Shown one piece after another: positions 22,268-35,212 of a stretch of 64,000 nucleotides of DNA. This stretch comes from Urechis unicinctus (Eukaryota > Annelida > Polychaeta > Xenopneusta > Urechidae): the NCBI GenBank assembly GCA_034190875.2, contig CM067356.1:50851263-50915262 (forward strand). Direction: 5' to 3'. The notes beneath the pieces are model-generated. The model searched no databases and was not told where the DNA came from. It worked only from the letters and a program-made list of their open reading frames with translations. Made by a program: the position numbers and the translations under genes. The stretch's first letter is position 1, and the number at the start of each line of letters is the position of its first letter.

Positions 22268-23578
22268 TTAATTGGTTGAATTGTCAATGACTTCTTGTAC
22301 TTTTTTTGACATAGTTATATTATTTTCAATTGCATGTATAAGTAGAACCTGGTCCATGTTTGTTCCCAGGAGTTTATCACTAATGATGACCAATATAGTA
22401 GCCTTGATGTCAGTTGACATAGGGGAAGACAGCACTGCTGTGGCAAGATATACAAAATCAGAAATTTTATCTTTTGTTGTCTTCGGAACACTACAGGATG
22501 AAGGAGAAAGATCCGACACAGGAACCTGTTGTGATAGCGCCTCACTCGATTGGAGTGAAGGCTGTTGTGTTTTAGGAGATGACTGATGAATTGGCGGACT
22601 AGCCGTCTTTGTCACCGTATCTTGAGGATCTCTGTGGGAAGGCTTTCGAGGGATGGATGCTGCCGCTTGAGCATAAGTCACCTTCTCCGTGGTTTGGATT
22701 CTTTTTATGACTTTTGCTTCTTTATAAGCAGGGCATCCTCTGTATGCCGCGCTATGTTCACCATGACAGTTTTTGCATGATTGAGATTTCGCTTTGCAAT
22801 CCTCGTATTTATGTCTCTCCCCACATTTGGGGCACGCTGTGGTATTGAGACAATAGTTGGCCGTATGGCCCAGGGCATTGCACTTGTAACACCGTACCGG
22901 GGGTGCCACATACTGCTTCACATTGTGATACTGGTAGCCAATGTTGACTTTCGGAGGAAGTGATTTTGTCGAAAACGTCAGCTCTATCGATTCCGTTGGT
23001 TTTTAAATTTCCCAAACGGCGTACATTTGTGACATGAAAAATTGTCAGCGCAGACAGAATCTCCTGCTCGGATATTTCTGTTGTTACACCATGAATAATG
23101 CCCTTCATTGCGGGTTCTTGTTTGATTTGACGTTTGATTTTAACTGGAATGTTGCAAATTTGTTTTGTTTTCAATAAAAGACTTGCTTGAGTTTGAGAAA
23201 GTTGTATTGTTAAAGATGACCCCGTCTTATACATCTGATAAGACGGTCCAATTAAAGACGTTATGCATCTGCTGACTTCAATTGGATTGAACTTAGTCAT
23301 GTTGGTAGACTCACTGAATATGTTAAGTTGGCAGAGTGAACTGAGTGAGTCGAGTGACTCGAAGAGGAAGTGGAGGAAGCGGAGGAGGAAGAGGAATGCT
23401 TCCTACGTCTTTTATTCGACACAGGAATATACGAATCTTCAGAATTCATAATCAAGTCATGTTCTGTCAGTGTTTCCGACGTCAACATAGAGGAAGATGG
23501 GGATTGTTGTCCCATTGTCAACGAATCGTAGGGGGAATGGACGTCCAAACCCGTATCGTCCATTTTAGGAAGATACAA
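22268..23578 (-). pseudogene. LINE-2 ORF1, Gag-like zinc-knuckle protein, frameshifted
   Basis: The N-terminus at 23578 is serine-rich and acidic (HSSSSSASSTSSSSHSTHS), with an in-frame MDDTGLDV start as an alternative. A frame change near 23330 leads to MTKFNPIEVSRCITSLIG... and another near 22980 to the knuckles CYKCNALGHTANYC, CPKCGERHKYEDC and CKNCHGEHSAAYRGC, then KVTYAQAAAS. The order and spacing of knuckles match ORF1 of the 8904-15000 LINE. It should bind element RNA. It cannot give one protein as it stands. Confidence 0.85.
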
Positions 23579-23589
23579 AATGGAGGGGT

Positions 23590-24720
23590 CACTAGTGAAT
23601 ATTACAAAATTTTACAAGTCACAAGAAAAACTTTTCTGTCACTAAATGAAATGACAGAACAAGAAACAAGAAAGGCAAAAATATTTGTTCCGTGTGTATC
23701 TCAACACGTAGATTAATTGGTGTCAACAGTGATCCAAAAAACCACCCGCGCAAATGTGTGATCCTAAACTAACCCCACCGCTTTGCGCCAAAACGGACAG
23801 GAAAGAGGCCAGCCGTTCCAACTGGATGAATTGGAGTTAGCGAGCCGAAGCACGACGAGGCAAAAATCCGGTTTCACGAAACCGACAACCACCAACCACG
23901 CCCGAACTAGCGTCCGGTCGTAGTAAAATATTGACAATTGAATGTATTCAACTACGAACTTTTCTGTCACTAATAATAATGACAGACAAGAAACAAGAAA
24001 CGATGAAAATTTTGTGCAGAGTGTATCTACACACATTCATTAATTGATGACAAAAGTGACATAGAAAACCATACGAGCAAAAGTGTGATTTAAATGAACG
24101 TTACAGTTCTGCCTCAAACCAGATAAGACAGGAGCCAGCCGGTTCCAATTGAGTTAACTGGAACTAGCGTGGCAAAGCAAGGCGAATCAAGACCGGTTTT
24201 ACGAAAACCGACAACAACCAACCACACCCGAACTAACGTCCAGTCGTAGTGAAATATTGACGAAGGGAATATAGTCAAAAAAGAACTCTTGTCACAAATT
24301 GTAATGACAGAAAGAGTAAAAAGCAAAAATTTTGCGCAGAGTGAATCTCTACACATACATTAATTGGTAACAACGTGACATAGATAAGCAAACATGCAAA
24401 AGAGTGGAATTTAACTCAACTTTACAGTTTTGCGTCACTCCCGACAGGAAAGGAGATAGTCGGTTCCAAATCAGTGAAATGAAACAAGCAAGGCGAATCA
24501 GGGTGAATCCAGTCTATTGTTCACCACAAGGGAACAAAAGTTTGTGAGCTGAGAGCAGCTAATGTCCGTAAATCTTGGGTCAATCCCAATATCACAAAGA
24601 GAAACAAGATCAATCCGGTTCCACGAAATTGACCACTGCCAACCACGCCCGAACTTACGTCCAGACATGTTGAATTATTGGTGACCTGTGGAATATATAG
24701 TCAACGTTTCTCGTCGACTT
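23590..24720 (-). promoter_or_regulatory. Tandem 5' UTR monomers of LINE-2
   Basis: About three imperfect tandem units. Each carries 'ttctgtcac' or 'cttgtcacaa', then 'aatgacag', a 'gtgtatctcaacac'-like block, 'acaggaaagaggccagccg', and ends 'ccaccaaccacgcccgaact' followed by 'cgtccggtcgtag'. Unit starts lie near 23590, 23925, 24247 and 24672, so the period is about 320-335 bp with one longer unit of ~425 bp. Tandem monomers upstream of ORF1 are known as promoters in mouse L1 and some other LINEs; promoter activity here is inferred from position only. Confidence 0.7.
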
Positions 24721-24755
24721 TTGAGTTGGCTTCGTTATTCACGGCTAACAGTCTA

Positions 24756-26187
24756 GACGGCTGGGCAACAAGTGACCGAACGCTTGTTGCCGCCTAAAAG
24801 GCCAGGGCGGTCCGGGGAGACGTGATTTACTCACGCTGACACGTTAAGGGCTATAGTAATTTCCCAAACCCGCTTACCTTCTGCTGTCGTAGGGCTGTTG
24901 CGTCACTTGATAACTTGGTAGGCTCCTTCTAAGACTCTTGACTAACTTCCTATAGTCTTCACTTTTCGGTGGCTCGGCTACAAGTGTCTTATCACTTGTT
25001 GCTGCGTTGCCGTCTAAAAGGCCAGGGCGGTCCGTGGAGACGTGATTTACTCACGCTGACACGTTAAGGGCCAAACTCCTCAGAGGTGTCATACGCTTTA
25101 ATGCAACGCCGTCACGTTAAGGCCCTTGGACCACAGCGGTGACGTACGTCACCACAGGGCCAAACTCCTCATAGGTGTCATACGCTTTAATGCAACACCG
25201 TCACGTCAACACTGGTTAAGCCTTAAGGCCCTTGGACCACAGCGGTGAAGTACGTCACCACAACATATTCACATAAAATTTACCACTTGGATAATGGCGA
25301 TTGTCAGAATGGGTCAACTGTTTTTATTCAACTGTTCAACGGCATTAAGCACAAAAATATAACAGGAATTGCAAAATAGTCTTGAACAAGAGAATGTTTT
25401 AGGTTCGAGTAGACACCTTTTCCGGTTTTCTTCATCCAATTTTCGTAAACTTCGAGTGATTTAATGCATCCGAACATTTTAAATTCGAGCTATAACTTTA
25501 AATATCATAATATGTACACAGATAAGCATCGACGGGATTGCTCTTAGATTTCTCGTCTCTTGAAAGACCTCATAGAAAGTGCAAGTTTTGGAATTTCTTA
25601 AGACCAGTGTTACTGATCAAAGAGGAACATCTGAGCGTTCTGTACGAAAGTTTTGCCATGGTAAAGTTAACACTATCTTTGATGTGTTACATCCTTCATA
25701 TTATTACCGCTTTTTGCCGCTCCTCCCGCGACACTTTAATCAGAACATCAGCTGAGGTGGCTTTAACAAGTGTGTCAAGCTCTCTCTTCAAATCCTCTGT
25801 TTTGGCCATCACTAGGTCCATAGAAAACATGGCATCCGATTCGCTTGCAGTGCTCACAGTGCTACTGCTCTTCTTTTGCCGTTGACACAGTAAGATAAGG
25901 ACACATTTAATTGGATGAGCACATTTTTAAGCCCAAAAGAGTTGCAAGATACTTCAGGCTTCACAACCCTGATAAGCTGGACATCAGTTATCATTGATAA
26001 CATTCTTGAGCCAATTGCTAAAACCATTGGACTCAAGTAACAAGCAGACATTTATTTACTCCACTTGACTAAGAAAAAGCTGTATATAACAGTGACCTAA
26101 AAAGCTTTGAATGATTTTGTATTGGTATCTAAGATATTGAACTGATAGCTATTAGACCTCATCTATATAACCTAACATTTGGACGAA
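24756..26187. repeat. Dispersed 1.3-kb repeat, copy 2
   Basis: Second copy of the 1465-2725 repeat, diverged and rearranged. It contains an extra internal duplication at about 25070-25265 (repeating gtcatacgctttaatgcaac and ggcccttggaccacagcggt) and lacks ~80 bp of the integrase-like exon (junction at about 25660). It retains the minus-strand exon with FSMDLVMAKTEDLKRELDTL at about 25720-25870. It lies directly between LINE-2 and the polymerase remnant, so the junctions may be insertion points. Confidence 0.7.
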
Positions 26188-26189
26188 TG

Positions 26190-28480
26190 CCAAATTTCAG
26201 AGTTATTTGATGGAGTTAGCCGTAATTGGTTTGAATTCGGGAAAATACGACCTAAACGCCATCAAGGTAGCTCTCATGCGGTGCCCCACACAATACCATC
26301 CAATTCATTTTGTCGTTAAAAACGATAATTTTCTTTACCTTATGTCCACCAATTTTAAATTTTTGGATATCTTCAATTATTTGGCACCTGGTTGTAATTA
26401 CGACATATATTTGAAAGCGTACCATTGCAGCGTAAACAAAGCCTGTTTCCCTTATGAATGGGTCACGCTGGATCGGTTGATCCGCAGAGAGCCAAATTCT
26501 CACGCTGGCTTTTAAAGTTCACTTTATAATGAAAACATTAGCGAAGCGGATTATGTAGAATATCAGCGTGTACGGGAGTCTGAGGGGATGACCTGCTTCA
26601 AGGACTATTTGAAATAGCTCAATAATATTGACGTAGTACCATTTCTATAGGCATTGGAAAAGCAAAGTCGATTTTACCAGGAGCGTTTAAATAGGGTTTA
26701 AGTGTTCCGGGTCTGACATTGAACTGCATGTTCCAGGATATTGGCTCATCAAGAATAACGTTGTGGGTGGGTCATCCATGGTTTTCCATCGATACCATGA
26801 AAATAATGTAACTCAGATCCGACAAGTTCAATATCAGTACTAGGCCAAACTATGCGGTGGTATAGTCGGCTATGATACTAATGCCTTGTATTTATTTATA
26901 TGCCTTAGTTCAAGAAATGCCTAGTGACCATCCAGTCAGAAGAGTTTGGTGCACGACGGTTGCCTGTGGATGATTTGTGTGTGCAAAACCAAACCATCTA
27001 CCTATTTCATGGTTGCTACTGGCATGGGTATCCCTGCACTGGCAAGACACACAATGTAACCCGAGACATACCCATGGAAGACTTGTTGGTGGAATCCCGT
27101 CAAAACACAGCTTACCTGAGAAAATTGGGTTATACTGTGGTGGAGCAGTGGGAATGTGAGGCACATTGGTGAAAGCTTTCTTTAAAACCAGACCAGTCCC
27201 ACCTCTACCATATATGACCCAAGAGGAAATTCTCAACCCTGTCAGCGGTGGGTCTTTCTTTGGTATGGTGGCAGTGGGTCTTCCTGTCCCAGATGATTTG
27301 AAAGACCACTTCCAAGAAATGCCACCCATCTTCAAACATATCAACATCAGCCGGGAAGTTATCGGACCTGTCATGGGAGAGTACGCCGAACAACATAAAA
27401 TAATGACGGTAAGACCCTGTCCTTTGATGAGAGTCAGCGAATGATTTATTATGCAATTTTTCCCCAAATCTTTAATGGCATAAGAAAAGTGCTGTGATAT
27501 CTAAATTAAGTGCATTCTCATATCCGGTGGTTGTATGCCTTTATGTGTTACAGTTACAGCAACCATGGAGGTCTTTGATTGGTAGTAACAGAGGTGAAAA
27601 GCTATTACTGGCCGCTCCACTATTAAAATGGTATTTAAACCATGGTTTGGAAGTCACACGAATCTACCAAACTGGAATACCAACCATAGGCCAGCTTACG
27701 TCAATTTGTGTCAAATCCTAGGTTAAAAAAACAAATCGTTTAGTAATTACTGTAGCTGGATTATTTTAAATGCAAAAAGGTGAATTTATCATACCTTTAT
27801 TATTGTATTGGTTGTATGTAGGCGTGCGAGAGATGCTGATCCCAACAACGCTATAGTGACGGAGGAGCAATAGTATGTGTACGAGCGTGGTGCTGCCAAA
27901 CGTAGGAACGATAACAAGTGTCGCGCCCTCTGTGAACTTGACGAATCCACATGCGAAGTGGAAATGGCCAAAGCTTCAATCAAGTTAAACTTACCACATC
28001 AAAATGGCTTCTTTGTTTACCAATATTCATACTTAAGGATGCTGGAGTTTTACTTTGAATTTGTTGCTAAATATATAGATAGGTGTGATTTCGAGTATTG
28101 TGAAATGCCTATCTTCCCATTTCGGGACGATGTTTGGAAGAGGTGGTAAAACCTGACTTGAAAGAAGCATTTTACCGTGAATGTGATCAATGGATGCCAG
28201 CGGTCGTCGTGAGGAGTGGGTGAATGCCAGGTGTAGTGGTCAAGATGGGGTTGATCAACCGTGCTGTCTCCAGCGTCAAAAACTTGACAAACGAACACCC
28301 GGCTTATTAAAAGAAGAATGGTGTGGTGATAGGATTGTCAGTTTGTGTAGCAAAACATACAATTATTTTGGTCACACTGACAACATCTTGCAAGGGGCTA
28401 AACAAAAAACAGTATACGCTCAACAAAGACACGTACCTAAAAGTGTTCAGAGAGCAACAATCGGGGTCAGGAGTTGATCG
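26190..28480 (+). pseudogene. Broken protein-primed type B DNA polymerase (Polinton/virus-like)
   Basis: Collinear pieces of a DNA_pol_B_2-type polymerase lie in several frames: 26207-26515 (GKYDLNAIK, FKFLDIFNYLAPGCNY, PYEWV), a decayed ENIS...DVVPF-like stretch to ~26650, 26924-27172 (IYLFHGCYWHGYPCTGKTHN, LRKLGYTVVEQWECE), 27166-27444 (FGMVAVGLPVP, EMPPIFKHINIS), ~27560-27640 (GSNRGEKLLLAAPLLKWYL), and 27877-28149 (FFVYQYSYLRMLEFYFEFV, RCDFEYCEM). Such enzymes replicate Polinton/Maverick transposons and related viruses. Stops and frame changes occur throughout, and I could not locate an intact catalytic core. No capsid, integrase or ATPase genes of a Polinton were found next to it. Confidence 0.65.
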
Positions 28481-28865
28481 GGAGCTGCTGTGAGGACAAC
28501 CAGATGTTCACCTACGCCCAGTCACGAGCTTCTCTCTCTCACTTTTATCCAAAACGGGAAGTCTTAGCTGATGGGGTATCAACGCGCCTCTTGCTGAGTT
28601 AATTCTTTATTATTTTTGTTGTTTTTATTGTTGTCTTAAATAGAGTGTACTTTAAGAAAATGAACAATTCATTTTCTGTTTTATGTTGAGTATGTAATTT
28701 ACAATCTTGCAAATAAAATTATTGCGCAAACAATGCAACGACAAAAATAAATTCGTTCAGTATATGTATTAATCCAATCGTATACTATGGTATCATTAGC
28801 AACCAATTGCCGGTTAAATACAAGCAAGAGTTGCTTCATGGAAACAGCTAGACTCGTTACAGGCA

Positions 28866-29288
28866 CCCCCTGTGGGTCCGGAGGGGATAGGCCCACTGTA
28901 TCCTCCTGCATGTGGTAAGAGGCGACTAATAGGGGGCAACCTGTTGGCCGTGGGTTGCGACTCGTGTCGATGGACAATGGGATCCAAGTGGTTGAGTGGA
29001 ACAGTCCTTTTGAGGGCCGTATCTGCAACACACTACTCTGGCCCTGCTTTCACCTAGACGAGAGGCTGGAATGGCCTGGTCCAGTCAATCGGCTGGTGGC
29101 GACTTGCCCTAGAATAATCGTTTGCATTTTTATTTTTTTCATCTTTGTCCATGTGTTTTCGTCATTTTCGCATTTATCCTAGAAGGCGGCTGCTTAATCA
29201 GGTCATACTTATCTATTAACCTTACTAGACGCCATATAACACATACGTGTTGGTGTGCCCTTAAACCCTATACTCACTCACTCACTCA
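28866..29288 (+). mobile_element. Retroposon copy F, long form
   Basis: A long-form copy starting ccccctgtgggtccgg, with tgtggtaagaggcgactaat, cacctagacgagagg, ggcggctgcttaatcagg and the 3' block ending in ctcactcactc. A few differences from copy C (a deletion in ccggaggggatag, gtgtgcccttaaac) show it is a separate older insertion. A clear target duplication was not found. The preceding 28490-28860 bases have no feature. Confidence 0.88.
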
Positions 29289-29299
29289 ACAGCTTATCA

Positions 29300-31110
<1,811 letters not shown>

Positions 31111-31126
31111 TGTGAATGACAAGGTC

Positions 31127-31905
31127 ATGGATATGGTGAGTCGCTAAATGTTCTTATTTTAATCGATATTATCTTACAACCGGACTTCATCTGGCCACTC
31201 AAGCAGTTATTCCAATCTAATGATCGGGTTTTTCTGTGACAGGAGAGTTTGATGGAGGCTGTACGCGGCCCGTCAGGTAAGCTGACGCTTGTACTCGTCC
31301 TCGTCAACGTGATCGGTGCTATTGTGATGCCAGCCGTCCTGGCCGGTGTGGGTTACCTGGCTGGCTGGGTGGTAGGCGGTATCGTAGGAGGCGTCCTCAT
31401 CCTCTGTCCATTCGTCACTGTACTCATCATCGCTTACCTGGAGGATTATCTCTGTCTTTGTGTTTATACGATCCCCTGTACGAGCGGAGGTAGCGGTGCT
31501 GTGGAGGACGTCTATGACTCCAGCCACGGAGCTGTGCCCTATAGTCCGGATCCTCGTCAACTGAATATACCGCGGGTAGGATCCATCCCTCATATGGGTT
31601 CCAATGCTCCTGATGAGGACGCTGACTTATATGAGTCAATCGGTGACGTCAGTAGGGGAGGGACAACACGAGAACGATCTCATCGTGTGGGAAACATTCA
31701 TGAGGTGGACATTACGCAGGGCAAACAGTATACAAACGGTGTTGAGAATACTGAGAACGCCTGTATGAGAGACGACATAGATGATGTACCCAGCCGCGAA
31801 TGGGTCAGCCCAGGCACTAGCAGTGGTAAGACGGCACAAGATGGCAAGGCACAAGACTCTCTCAGGTATATCAAATACTTGACTACTGACGAGAAGACAA
31901 GTTAA
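31127..31905 (+). CDS. Small two-helix membrane protein, two exons
   Basis: Exon 1 codes only MDM (31127-31135) before a GTGAGT donor. Exon 2 (31243-31905) follows an acceptor cttttctgtgacag-like tract (phase 0). The joined frame gives about 223 residues: a short cytosolic start with MEAVRGPSGK, a hydrophobic helix (TLVLVLVNVIGAIVMPAVLA), a glycine-rich second helix (WVVGGIVGGVLILCPFVTVL), a cysteine cluster (YLCLCVYTIPC), then ~150 polar acidic residues without motifs. The paired helices suggest a hairpin or two-pass membrane protein with a long tail. A Met inside exon 2 (31252) is an alternative start. Family unknown; the paired splice signals and unbroken frame make it likely real. Confidence 0.6.
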
Positions 31906-32740
31906 GAACGGAAATTAAGGGTTTATTTTCTAATTTGTGTTCGCAAGCTCATATGTTTCCATCTATCCCTACCAAGTATTTTGTTCGAATTATCATTTTT
32001 ACCGACATATTCTATATGGATGTCATTATAGACACAGTTTAACTATTTCACTTTTGTGTGATTCAGCGTACACACAGTTCACGAGGACCGGGCGGAAGAC
32101 ACCGGCAGCGTGACTAGAGCCAGCAAAGCTTGACAACACATCTGCGGCCGTGATGACCTGCTGTAGTGGTCAGGATCTAATCAGTCGCCTCGATCTCGTC
32201 TCAAAACATGAACAAATCGTGATTAGTGAAGCATTTTTGTGCCAGTGGACGCTTTTTATATCCGATATTTCATGCGCAAATGCAGAAAAATTTTACTAAT
32301 TATAGTTCCTTATATAAAATGTATTTGCGTCATAAATGTGTTGGAAATAGGAATGAATAGTCGAATGAATGAGTGAAATAATAGCTGATGTATGCAATAC
32401 AGAAATCTTAGACATCCACCCCTTTTAATCAAATGGTTTCTGGCTCTGAAGACCAGTCGATGTGTCCTATTCCACATCATGTCCTAGAAAGACGTCCCCG
32501 TGCTGGCCGTCTTTCCTGTAGTACAGCAAAATAAGCACATTTATATCTGTAGATATAAGTATGCTTATTTTGCATCCATTAAAATGAGTATCGTATCATA
32601 CGGCGTAAAACGGTATTGAAATATAACTGATGGTGCGATAAAGAATATAAAATATTGATAAGACAATGTCTGTGTGTTATGAAGTATTATAATCTGTACA
32701 ACATGCTGGAGTAAATAAAGTAGGAATAATACAATATTTG
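31906..32740. other. 3' flank, no recognised gene
   Basis: AT-rich sequence after the two-helix gene. It probably includes its 3' UTR; several aataaa-like hexamer variants are present but none is decisive. An imperfect inverted pair around 32520-32575 (caaaataagcac...gcttattttgc) could form a hairpin. No other feature. Confidence 0.4.
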
Positions 32741-33960
32741 GAATCCTGGAGTATAGGGAGCTAGATATTGAAGTACGTTGGTGCTATCTTATTTACGGCT
32801 TTGTAGACAAATACCAGAATCTTAAGTTAGATTCGCCGTTTCACTGGCAGGCAAGGAAGTGAGTACAAAATTGGAGTGATTTGACCACACTTTGGGTGTC
32901 CAGTAATAAGCCTTTCTGCGGTATTTTGTTTTTGTTGCAGTCGATGTATGTGTTGTTTCATTGAATTGATGCAAAAGAGTCGAACATTACTCCAATGGCT
33001 GTAGGTGCTGGAATTACCTTATGGTTATTGATACATAAGCTTTTGGATGTGAACATGTTTGCCATATGCCTCGACGAAATGACCAAAAATTCTAATTATT
33101 CATCATTATTTTTTTAGATAATGTCAGCGCATTCATGTTCGCAACTGCGCCATCGAGGTATTTGGGATCACAGCTTAGATATAGCTGGATGTCATCAGCT
33201 AACAGGTAATAATTTACATCAGAAGTTTGTAATCGGCGACCGAGCGGCGATGTGTAGAGCAGTGGTCCTAAGATGGATCCCTGAGGCACACTTCAACTGA
33301 CAGCTTTAAGGAAAGACTTAATGCCATTTTTATATTTAGATTGCGTGCAGCCTTCAAGATATGTGATGAACCAATTTAGTACGGTATTCCTCACACCAAT
33401 GCTTTGAAGTACTTGTATAGTGAACAGGCCTATGAGCACCAACACTACCACCTTCTGTTGGCCAAGTGCATGGATAATGTCGTTTTGGATTTTCACCAGT
33501 GATGTTTCAGTGCTGTAATCTGCTGACTGGTGTGGTTCCATCAAATTGTTCTCTTTCAGATATATGCGGGGGTGCAGCTTCCACCTTTTCTGGTAGTTGT
33601 GATGCGAAGGCTAAATTCGAAATTGGCCTATAATTCTCAAGTGTGTTTTTGTCTAGTGGAGGTTTTATCAGGAGTGGGATAAACAGTGCAGATTTGGTGA
33701 ATCTGGTAAAACTGAACCGTTGATCAAACATTGAGTGTTTTCCTTCACTAATGATGTTGGGATTGGGTCGAGGTCACACTGTTTATTAGGACATGATAAT
33801 ATTGTCTTTGTGGAATCGCGCTCTTTTACAAGCACAAATTGATCAAATGAACCTGCAGTCAAAGTCAGATCTTGGGAATCTTGCCTGTCCCCAAGTAGCT
33901 TGCGTACTATGCCAAAGAGCTGCTTTGTATTCCCTTTGCTGCTAGTGATTATCTCTCTCT
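32740..33960 (-). pseudogene. CR1-like LINE reverse transcriptase fragment
   Basis: Minus-strand blocks in changing frames: CDLDPIPTSLVKENTQCL (about 33800), NYRPISNLAFASQLPEKVEA (about 33600), a TETSLVKIQNDIIHAL piece (about 33490), LQSIGVRNTVLNWFITYLEG, then [12 protein letters not shown] and [11 protein letters not shown] (about 33120-33290), and a decayed C-terminus down to ~32740. The 'LDPIPT.L', 'NYRPISNL' and '[11 protein letters not shown]' signature is CR1-clade. The endonuclease and ORF1 are absent, as expected of a 5'-truncated copy. Frame breaks near 33670, 33530 and 33290. Confidence 0.75.
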
Positions 33961-34630
33961 AGTGATTGACTTTGGCTTGCTTTATCATTTTGTTTACTAA
34001 AATCACGTTGTTCGATATAATGCGAGTCCGAAGGTGTGTTTTTCGCCAGAATCTCTCTGCCTGTCTTCGTAAGTGTTGATGTCCATTGGTATACAAAATT
34101 AACGATTGGTGCTACTGAGATATACGGCGTAAAACAGTATTGATGACATGACGTAGGAATATCACAAAAAGATTTTTTTGGCCTGTCGATACGTGGATGA
34201 GGTTTTGTGATATGCGGCAGCATTACCCTCTTGCAGTGTCAAGTTCGTAATTTGCTCCGGTTCTGTGATATTATTAGCTGCAATGCGCATGATCAATTGG
34301 TTTTTCGCAGCAGTGCAGTTCCTCACATACAGCTAGAGGGTACTCTTGAGGAGCTTCGAGGCTTAATTTGCTGTGCTTCTATTGATGCACTGATTAATGT
34401 CATCAGGATTGTCCTCTAACGTGTTAATCTTACCCCTCTACTTTGCCTGATATAAAGTTATCAAACGCTTGCAGAAAGCCATTGCCATATTGCAGTTTCC
34501 TGTCCGCAGACAGGTTCTAAAATTACCTGAGGTGTTGCTTCTGGGAATCGACGTACCTGAAAGTCTAGGCTGTATCAGGAAGCCATTCACCATCATTGAC
34601 CTTAACCTCCGCAGAGACATATAAGATGCC
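33960..34630. other. No recognised gene
   Basis: Short frames only; one plus-strand frame at 34207-34419 has no family resemblance. Forms the outer flank of the Gypsy element that starts at 34634. Confidence 0.5.
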
Positions 34631-34633
34631 TCG

Positions 34634-34801
34634 TATAACACTCTGGTTTACCCGTTAGATACAATAAATGACAAACATCATCACCTGGGTGAGAGCACGT
34701 GAGTTTACTTTTCTTGTCCGACTGTACAACACACTTTAGGTACATTGATACATGAGACATAATGATAGTACACATGAGACATGATGATAACAAGTGCCAC
34801 A
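34634..34801 (-). repeat. Gypsy-1 3' LTR
   Basis: 168 bp; on the minus strand it begins TGTGGCAC and ends GTTATA. It matches 43762-43929 except one a/c difference at about position 26 of the plus-strand unit (cgttagatac versus cgttagctac). Confidence 0.95.
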
Positions 34802-34920
34802 TCCCTTTTCTTTTATCGAAATGAAGTATAGATATACTAACGTCCTTAGTGAACACCATATCCATGTGAACACATTTCATGTAACATATCCTTAATCCAT
34901 TCAACATTCATGCGAAGCAC

Positions 34921-35212
34921 TCATTTGGTATATTCCTTAAGGTACGCGGGTACCTGTCTGACACGTGTGCTCCTCCTGGTCTCTGGTACTTGTTCCCATT
35001 CCTCCTGTACGCCCTCCGGAGTTGTATCCTCTGTTTGTTCCTCGTCTTGAGTTGGTATCGCGACAGGCTCATCCGGATCCTCTGATGTCTTGCGTAAGTC
35101 TCATCGATTTCTACGCAGAACGAGTCTCGTTCTCTACTTCGTATGATCTTGGAGCGACCTTCGCTCTCACCACAGCCTTTTCCCATTCTTTGCTAAATCC
35201 AGTCGGTTGGAT
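34921..35212 (-). pseudogene. Gypsy-1 Pol C-terminal tail
   Basis: Continues the integrase frame after a TGA at 35213-35215, where an Arg codon CGA would fit. It reads QPTGFSKEWEKAVVRAKVAP, then after a frame change an acidic stretch ending RRSTRVRQVPAYLKEY before a stop at 34921. An 'RRS.R.R..P.YL.EY' end is typical of Gypsy integrases of this kind. Confidence 0.75.

Larger units (their letters stand above)
18480..24720 (-). mobile_element. Second RNase H-bearing LINE (LINE-2) with 5' monomers
   Basis: A minus-strand element with, in order from high to low coordinate, a 5' UTR of tandem monomers (23590-24720), an ORF1 with zinc knuckles, and an ORF2 with endonuclease, reverse transcriptase and RNase H. 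It has the same overall plan as the LINE at 8904-15000 but is clearly diverged in protein and nucleotide sequence. It has several frameshifts. Its 3' end lies at about 18480-18535. No target duplication was identified by eye. Confidence 0.85.

Noticed and set aside
26910..27467. 185-codon minus-strand frame
   Set aside because: Antisense to the polymerase fragment, which carries the family motifs on the plus strand.
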